Positions 57,315-64,000 of a stretch of 64,000 nucleotides of DNA are shown here, one piece after another. The notes under the pieces were generated by a model, which had not been told where the DNA came from, searched no databases, and saw nothing but the letters and a program-made list of their open reading frames with translations. Position numbers and translations under genes: made by a program. The DNA comes from Microvelia longipes (lineage: Eukaryota; Arthropoda; Insecta; Hemiptera; Veliidae): assembly GCA_018340805.1 (NCBI GenBank), contig JACMZG010000008.1, forward strand, positions 56,850,196-56,914,195, written 5' to 3'. Position 1 is the first letter of the stretch, and every line of letters starts with the position of its first letter.

Positions 57315-57560
57315 ATTGACTCATAATTGTGGGTTAATGACGTCATAAAAAACCAGATAAATCCGGTTACATCCTAGTTTCGGTTTTTTTTGCAAACACA
57401 GTACTTTTTCTATATACGGTATACATGAGGAAAAGTAAAAAAGTATACACACACATATTTAGACAGAAAACATTTTGATGAACACTCAGGAGGGATTTAA
57501 ACACCTGAAATAGATAACTCAGGTGAAATCTCATTTCGTCCAAACTCAATACTTATTAAC
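57315..57560 (-). repeat. 5S-containing repeat, rearranged 5' fragment
   Basis: TAATTGTGGGTTAATGACGT, CATCCTAGTTTCGG, TTGCAAACACAGTAC and TATACATGAGGAAAAGT are family motifs. After the terminus a second run of 5'-region motifs (CAGACAGAAAAC-like, CACTCAGGAGGGATTTAAAC) follows, so two fragments are joined. Confidence 0.65.
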
Positions 57561-57774
57561 ACAATATCGTTTAAAATCCTTTAAAAACACAATATGTCTT
57601 CATATTATTTTCTATTAGTTTTTAATGCTTAATTGTGTGACAAACAGAATGAAAGATTTATCTGGAAAAGCCATCTGGAATAAAACGAATTAATCACAGA
57701 TATATTGAGCTATAAATCAATTATTTTATAAAGGTTTTATTTTCTTTCTCATAATAGTTTACTGTGTATTAATG

Positions 57775-58401
<627 letters not shown>

Positions 58402-58617
58402 TGGAAGCTGGGTGAACACTTAAAAAGAACAAGTTTAAATTTTGGCTCACCTCTTAACAATTCTCATCTTGACACCCTTGATCGAGCTCACACAAGAAAA
58501 GTTCTAGAAGATCAGATACGTCCAACACTGTCAAATTATATTATGAATGCAAAAGCAAAGAAATTGTTGTACTCTGCATCACAAATTTCCTTGTCGCCTA
58601 ACGATACGCCAAAATAG
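58402..58617 (+). other. 71-codon open stretch, unrecognised
   Basis: Open from a stop at 58399 to TAG at 58615-58617, with protein-like composition, for example DRAHTRKVLEDQIRPTLSN and AKKLLYSASQISLSPNDTPK. There is no ATG near its start. It lies about 140 bp upstream of the decayed RT at 58.76 kb on the same strand, so it may be an upstream piece of that LINE. I cannot match it to a domain and chance is possible. Confidence 0.25.
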
Positions 58618-58757
58618 TAATGAATGATTCCTTACAAACCTCCTAACTCTTCTTCAAATTTGTTGTCTTTAAATCAATATGTTAGACACTTTCGACTTTG
58701 ATATAACAATCTTAAGGTACATTTTAGCTTTGAAAAGCTAACGATATGCAATAATTA

Positions 58758-59300
58758 GCTACTATGAACACACCGTTTTGTAAGCATGTTGGTGAAATTA
58801 TTGAGAAGCTATAATTTATTAACTCTATTTTATATTTGTATTTATTAAATATGTAATTACTTTTGTAAATAGAAATTTATTAACTACATACTTTCCTAAT
58901 CACGATATCCGATATAGGATTTTGTTCACACTCCACAATTCTACATTTCCATCGGATTAGAAGATAAATTTCCTGATTTTTGAGAAAAAAAAACATTAGT
59001 CAACTGGGTAATTAAGTCATTGACCAGTTATGGCTTTGGAACTTCAAAACCACCCTCCCGTTCACTTATTACCTCATCTTTAAATTATTTCTTTACAATA
59101 GATACTTCAAAGTATCCAATTTTCCAGTGAGAGCTGGGGTGCCTCAAGGGGGCATTTTAGGTCCTTTGTTAAGTTATTTCAACAAACAAAATTCCTCACT
59201 CTCCTAATACTGTCCTAGCTTCCTTAGCCGAAGATATGACTATCCTATCAGTTCTTTAAGACCAAATAAACGCCTCTGCTTAGTTAAGGATGAAAGACTG
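58758..59300 (+). pseudogene. decayed Jockey-like reverse transcriptase
   Basis: KHVGEIIEKL (the 'vgKIxEKL' region) at about 58787, PNHDIRYRI (equivalent of 'IPxHQFGFR') at 58895, then HSTILHFHRIRR at 58929 and, after three stops, DQLWLWNFKTTLP (equivalent of 'FDxVWHxgLLxKL'), FPVRAGVPQGGILGPLL and, after a frameshift near 59185, SPNTVLASLAEDMTILS. The last is the catalytic box, with FADD changed to LAED. The order matches fingers and palm of Jockey-like non-LTR RTs. Stops, shifts and the lost aspartate make it dead. Confidence 0.85.
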
Positions 59301-61819
59301 AGAACAATTGTAAGTTTTCGTGTAATCTTCCCTCCTCGTTATAGTCCTCCAGTCACCCAGTCCTACACGCAAATGCGTGCCTTATTATACTCATGAGTAA
59401 AACTTATAACATACTAAATATAGTGTATTATTTCAATAAGTAATCAAAAAAATTTAACTTTTAAGATAAAAATAACATAATGCTGTATAAGTAAACAGCT
59501 TTAAATAAACAAATAACTTTTCAGCCCACCAATACACGTAAATTTGTGGTATTTTTAAATCGTTAAATATACTTATAATTACAAAAAAGTTAAACGTGCC
59601 ACTGTAGTGCTATTTATCATCAATTTTGTAGTAAATTCATTTGAAAATTTTAAATTTTTGTCTAACATAAAACAGAAACACATTTATATACAAATTTATT
59701 ACCTATACACTTATGTCCTATTAGCTCTTATTAGTTCTTAAATATTATCTTCGGTCATATATCATCAACAGATATAATAGATGAAAGAGAAAGTTCCACA
59801 CTATCACGTATCTTACATTTTTATGATTAAAATATACTAAAATAAACACAAAATACTTACTTAGTTTAAATAATATTTTATAAATATAGAGGGATTACTT
59901 TGATTAAAAGGATGTAAAAGTTGTTTTGGAAGGTTAGGCAGAGGAGGATCAGTTGGATAGTTGGATCAGTAGTGGGTCCCTGGAGGGATAGCCAGTAAAG
60001 CCACAGATATTGCCCCTTTCTTCTTTGTTTGCTTTTCTTTTACCCTAACTGCGTCCCTACACACTCATTTCCAAACCCACCTAGTTTCTCTTGGGTCCAC
60101 TTCAGACAGATAATACTTTTCCAATCGCTTTTCTTTCTTTTTAGGTTAGGCATTGGGTGGTCTTTTTGCTATATCAGATCTTCAGGACCTCTTTAACCCT
60201 CTCAGTGAAAAAAGCGAAAGGGTTCCCTTTCCTACTTAGCCTTGATCTATTGGAAATTCTTTATATGCTGGAACAGGCAGACAAGGCAAGTTATAGCTCA
60301 GATCCTCTATTATATATCCCATTGAAGTTTTGGCATTTTATCTTTTACCTATTCTAATATATTATTGTAAAACCTTCACAGAGAGGAAATAAGTATTAAC
60401 CTTTTTCATCAAAATATATTTATCATTTTGTATAGCTTTATGTAAAAAATTGATTAAACTATAATTAAAATCAACCCTTACATTATTTGCATTCATTCGT
60501 AATATATATACATTAATTAGGAACTATGTAATTGTTTAATACGTCCAATACTTGTCAATCAATTATGAGAGATAAGTGAGAGGTAGAGTTTAATATTATC
60601 ATCCATTCAAACATTATTCTTTGACTTAAACTTGGCTATTTGAATATATATTATACTTAAAGTGTCATTACAGACTCTCTATAACTCTTTCATTTTTGTA
60701 TTTCGAAGATCCGAAGTTGTGTGAATCGAAATTTTTAAACCCTTTAACTGAACAGAGTGTACTTTTTTTTATAAAAAAAGGAACATTCCTGGAAGAAATT
60801 TATTTTTACCAGTTAATTTATAAAGAATTGTTTGGCTGTTTTGAATGAGATTTACAGGGTATGTCGAAAAAATCTAGGACGAAGTCCTATATCAACGATT
60901 TACAACTACTAACTTCACCAGTGTCAGTGCCAATGCTTTGAGGAAGCTAATGCTACAGTGAAAGCGTAGCAGTAAATAAATGCGCATCTTACGCATCGTG
61001 TACACGGTAGTCAGAACATCGCTACAGACAAGTAAATAGGTAGGTCAAGTTTGGCAAGTAGTCCACTCTGTTTGGTTTTAACCATCTCACCTTTTAATAA
61101 CTACTCCACATTATCTTCTCACTCGCATTTTCTATTTTGATTCGGCAAATCCTAAATTTACAACATTTATGATCGTCTTTCGTTAATTCTCCAATTTTTT
61201 CCATTAATTTCAAAAATCAGTAAGCGTATTCTACTGCACGTTTCATTAAGTAGTGTCCTCTTACTTCTTTTGTATCTCGCTTAAGGATTTATAATTGTTT
61301 GAAAATATAATTGCTCTTCATCGAACTGAAATAAACAATTCAATATTTTTCGCTTTATTCACAAAAACCAATTAAAATCAAGTAACATTTATTTTACGCG
61401 ATGTTAAATGTTAAAAGCCACAGCAATAAACACAAAAAATATACAATATTATATACAATATTCACGATTTAAAAAAAGGTTCGAGCATTGGAAGGTTTTC
61501 CAAGCCAAAGAATAAGAGGATGAAAATGTAAAAGGATAGGTTTTTCACGGCCATCTCAATTTTCCTTTGGTAGCTCCGACCCTACTATATACAGCCTTTG
61601 TTGAATATACTGAATTTCGGATGCATTGAATCACTTTACATGTATATTCATGATATAACCTACTAAAACTTTGAATATTATTCATTGCTTATTTTCGACA
61701 AATACAGTATAAAACCAAGAGTATTTCTTCATACAAACTGAATTTAGACTTTTAACAGAAGATATTTCTTATACCTCAAGATCGGGAGTTAATTCTCAGA
61801 TAGCTCAAACTATGGAATA

Positions 61820-61821
<2 letters not shown>
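59301..61821. other. unannotated DNA
   Basis: Interval 59930-60340 is slightly GC-richer and holds a 66-codon frame (60157-60357) without a domain. Otherwise AT-rich, with no repeats recognised. Confidence 0.45.
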
Positions 61822-61857
<36 letters not shown>

Positions 61858-61862
61858 ATATA

Positions 61863-61894
<32 letters not shown>

Positions 61895-61896
61895 AA
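61822..61896. repeat. TA then ATA microsatellite
   Basis: TA alternation followed by about six ATA units. Confidence 0.95.
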
Positions 61897-62001
61897 AATA
61901 ATTGATAATCAACTTGCTTATTTTTTTGTCTGGATTAACTGCTTCGACAACTAGGCTCTTAGCAGTAATCACTCCATCCACCCGCGGTCTTTAATTCGGG
62001 T

Positions 62002-62031
62002 GTGCCTACCAACTAACCCTGTTGGAGGCAC
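62002..62031. repeat. 11-bp hairpin
   Basis: GTGCCT, one bulged A, CCAAC, a 7-base loop TAACCCT, then GTTGGAGGCAC. It lies in a GC-richer patch (61975-62035) and might be the relic of a small RNA or tRNA-like element. Confidence 0.6.
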
Positions 62032-63639
62032 TTCCTCCTTAAATAAAACTATTATAATTATTATTATTTACAGTAGAATTCACTTTACCTCTCTTTTACC
62101 TTATTTTTTCGGATTACTTCTTTTTTAAACCTAGACTTTACACGTTCTGTTTTCTAGTGAGTTATAAGACCGCACAGCAATTTTACTTATAATTTATTTA
62201 CTTAAATAATTAATTATTACTATTATTAATGTATTTTTACTTTAATACCCATGTTAAGTGTTTTTTCCCTGAGCTGTGAGAGTATCTGTACTGTTGTAAC
62301 ACGTTTTAATATTATAAATTATCTCTAGAACTTGTTTATTGAGTCTCAATGTGTGCTTTTTATATTCTGCAGCATGTTTTTGTAAAAATATTTCTCTCTG
62401 CATCCTCTCACTTCAAAGCTGAAGGGAGTGAATAAATAGAAAAAAATAAAAAATATAAAAGTACCTATGAAGGTAAGCTGAAACCAAGAGTACAACAGAT
62501 GTTTGGAGCTACACTCTGATGTACTGCCTAGAGGCAATACAGGGTCCTGGACGCAAGCAGAGACTTGGGCTCTACACACTGATCAATTTGTTTCATGATG
62601 AAACCAGGAACAGCGACATGAAAGATACAATATCAGGTACTGAAGAACGTCGGGCACTTGGGCTCTGCAATCTGATGTTTTAGGTCACATAGATAAGAAT
62701 CAACGGAAGGAAGTGAAGGGTGTATATAAAAAGAAATAAATAAAAATGAAGTAACTATGACCGATGAGAAACATGTTGCTTTAGGTGGAAATATCAGAAG
62801 TGCTTATTCGTTTATGTGGAACTAAAACACCCTTATTATTATCATAGAATGATGCAGATAATGATTCAGAAATTAACATCTAACTAGATAAACAGCGTAT
62901 TAGAATATTTTTATTGCATAATCGAATTATACACATCTTTACGTTATCAAGAAATCCCAAAATTTCGAATAATTTTATGGTGAGGGGAAAATACCTTAAA
63001 AATACTTATTTTTGGAGCCATTTTTCGCTGTGATTTTACCAGGAGATTAAACGCTTCGAAGACGTTGAATGCAATACGATTTTGTTATTAAATTATTCGT
63101 TTAACAAATTATACATCAACAAGTTTTTTGAACTATAACCGTTCAAGTTTGGTTTCAATTTGTTGTGTTAGTTTATTCATCATATTTTCCACCAAAAAAC
63201 ACTCCATTCCATAACAGTTTAACTTAAAAAAGTTTTTTAAATAATCTTGGGATAAACTGAAGTAAAACTGGTCTAAATTTAATTATATTTTTTATCTTTG
63301 TACTTAATATTAATTAAATACTTCTTAACAAAAGAAAGATAATTGAATCATGAAAAAATGATGGCCTGAGGATTAAAAATTTGTTTTTAAAGGAATATTT
63401 TCTACTTTGATATTTTTTCATTTAAAATAAATTTATCTCTCATTTAAGAATAATAATTAATTAGGTAAAATTAAACTGGGATTAATGTAGTATGCTCAAA
63501 ATTATACCTCAGCAGGTAACTAAAAGGGGTTCAAGAAATTTATAATTATTTTCAATTGCAATTTACTATTTTTTACTATCGTTAAAGCAATAGATAATTG
63601 AAAAAAAGAAACAAAACTTACTATTTTTTGCGCTTGAAT
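62032..63639. other. unannotated DNA
   Basis: A loosely repeated phrase (CTTGGGCTCTACACACTGAT at about 62567 and CTTGGGCTCTGCAATCTGAT at about 62659) suggests an old tandem unit. The 77-codon minus frame at 62346-62579 spans part of it and has no domain. Confidence 0.45.
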
Positions 63640-63965
63640 GTGTAGGATCATTTTAGCGTCCGGATGGCACTCTCCTGATAACCCCTAGAGCTCTGTCCAG
63701 TCCAGTGCAGCCCGACGAGGAGGGACGCCGATAGCAACCCCGATGGCTATCTCTGACCTCCTTAGCCCTGACCTGAAAACCAATGTTATGCAGTTCATTA
63801 TGCATCTTCTAAAACCGATCACCGCATTCCTAACCATCAATGCTAATGGGAGTCTCCACTTTCACAGTGCATGGTCCGAAGGTTCAGCATCTTTCCGACC
63901 CTCCGCCGGCCCACAGAACTATGTCTTTACATGAGCTAGGGGCCATAGTATACTGGATCCATGTT
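63640..63965. other. GC-richer island, unidentified
   Basis: About 300 bp markedly GC-richer than the window. It includes a plus-strand 63-codon frame (63743-63934, MAISDLLSPDLKTNVMQFIM...) with balanced, protein-like composition, and a short hairpin GATAGC/GCTATC at 63730-63752 around its ATG. It could be the first exon region of a gene or part of an element that continues beyond the window. No domain recognised. Confidence 0.3.
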
Positions 63966-64000
63966 CAGACTAATCTAGTTTGCTAAAAGAAGACACGTAA

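Overview
This window is eukaryotic, strongly AT-rich, and contains no intact protein-coding gene that I can recognise. The contents (Jockey-like non-LTR reverse transcriptase remnants, a non-autonomous Helitron with an insect-type 5' end, tRNA-related SINE-like sequences, a solo LTR, MITEs, long TA microsatellites) fit intergenic or intronic DNA of a large, repeat-rich arthropod genome, most likely an insect. I cannot name the species. Nearly all open frames of 60-90 codons are read-through of TA microsatellites or shadows of repeats.

The dominant element is a roughly 0.7 kb repeat, about a dozen full or partial copies on both strands (4.2, 5.4, 14.9, 17.5, 20.4, 23.1, 33.2, 43.7, 45.1, 56.0, 57.3 kb and relics). 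It begins with a palindromic terminus, ends with the inverse of that terminus, and near its 3' end carries a segment that aligns with the internal promoter half of 5S rRNA. After the 5S segment come up to three short hairpins of one architecture: a variable 4-bp stem, a GA step, a GCGNAGC core, a GA step and the complementary stem. The stems change in compensating ways within and between copies. Related hairpins with a GGCTYCGCC core appear in a second repeat family (9.2, 27.8, 29.0, 39.3, 41.5 kb) and one GCGAAGC hairpin sits at the centre of a MITE at 41.7 kb.

Layout. 0-3 kb: sparse, one hairpin, one CTGATGA repeat. 3-7.8 kb: TA microsatellites, a doubtful Tc1 remnant, and 5S-repeat copies 1 and 2 as an inverted pair. 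9-11 kb: hairpin module, 80-bp tandem duplication, tRNA-related SINE. 14-19.3 kb: a nested stack (MITE interrupted by a 5S repeat; another 5S repeat interrupted by a solo LTR with a perfect 4-bp target duplication; 32-bp tandem array; flanking inverted arms). 20-24.7 kb: 5S repeat, truncated Jockey-like LINE with an intact FADD motif, foldback 5S repeat. 25-30.6 kb: tRNA-like relics, hairpin modules, two full MITEs. 30.6-39.3 kb: a 1.8-kb segment present twice (30.6 and 35.9 kb), the second copy lying between two copies of a 0.66-kb element, followed by a near-perfect foldback with tRNA-like promoter boxes. 39.6-40.6 kb: Helitron. 41-49.5 kb: MITEs, decayed 5S repeats, a 37-bp satellite, an inverted older copy of the 35-39 kb composite element, microsatellites and a tRNA-like relic. 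49.5-58 kb: mostly featureless with two hairpins or short TIR elements. 58.4-59.3 kb: decayed Jockey-like RT on the plus strand. 63.6-64 kb: an unexplained GC-richer island that runs to near the window edge.

There is no gene network to describe. The interest is in how the repeats are built: Pol III promoter fragments (5S type and tRNA type) embedded in foldback DNA, and a recurring family of covarying mini-hairpins shared by otherwise unrelated elements. All identities rest on reading the sequence; no database search was possible.
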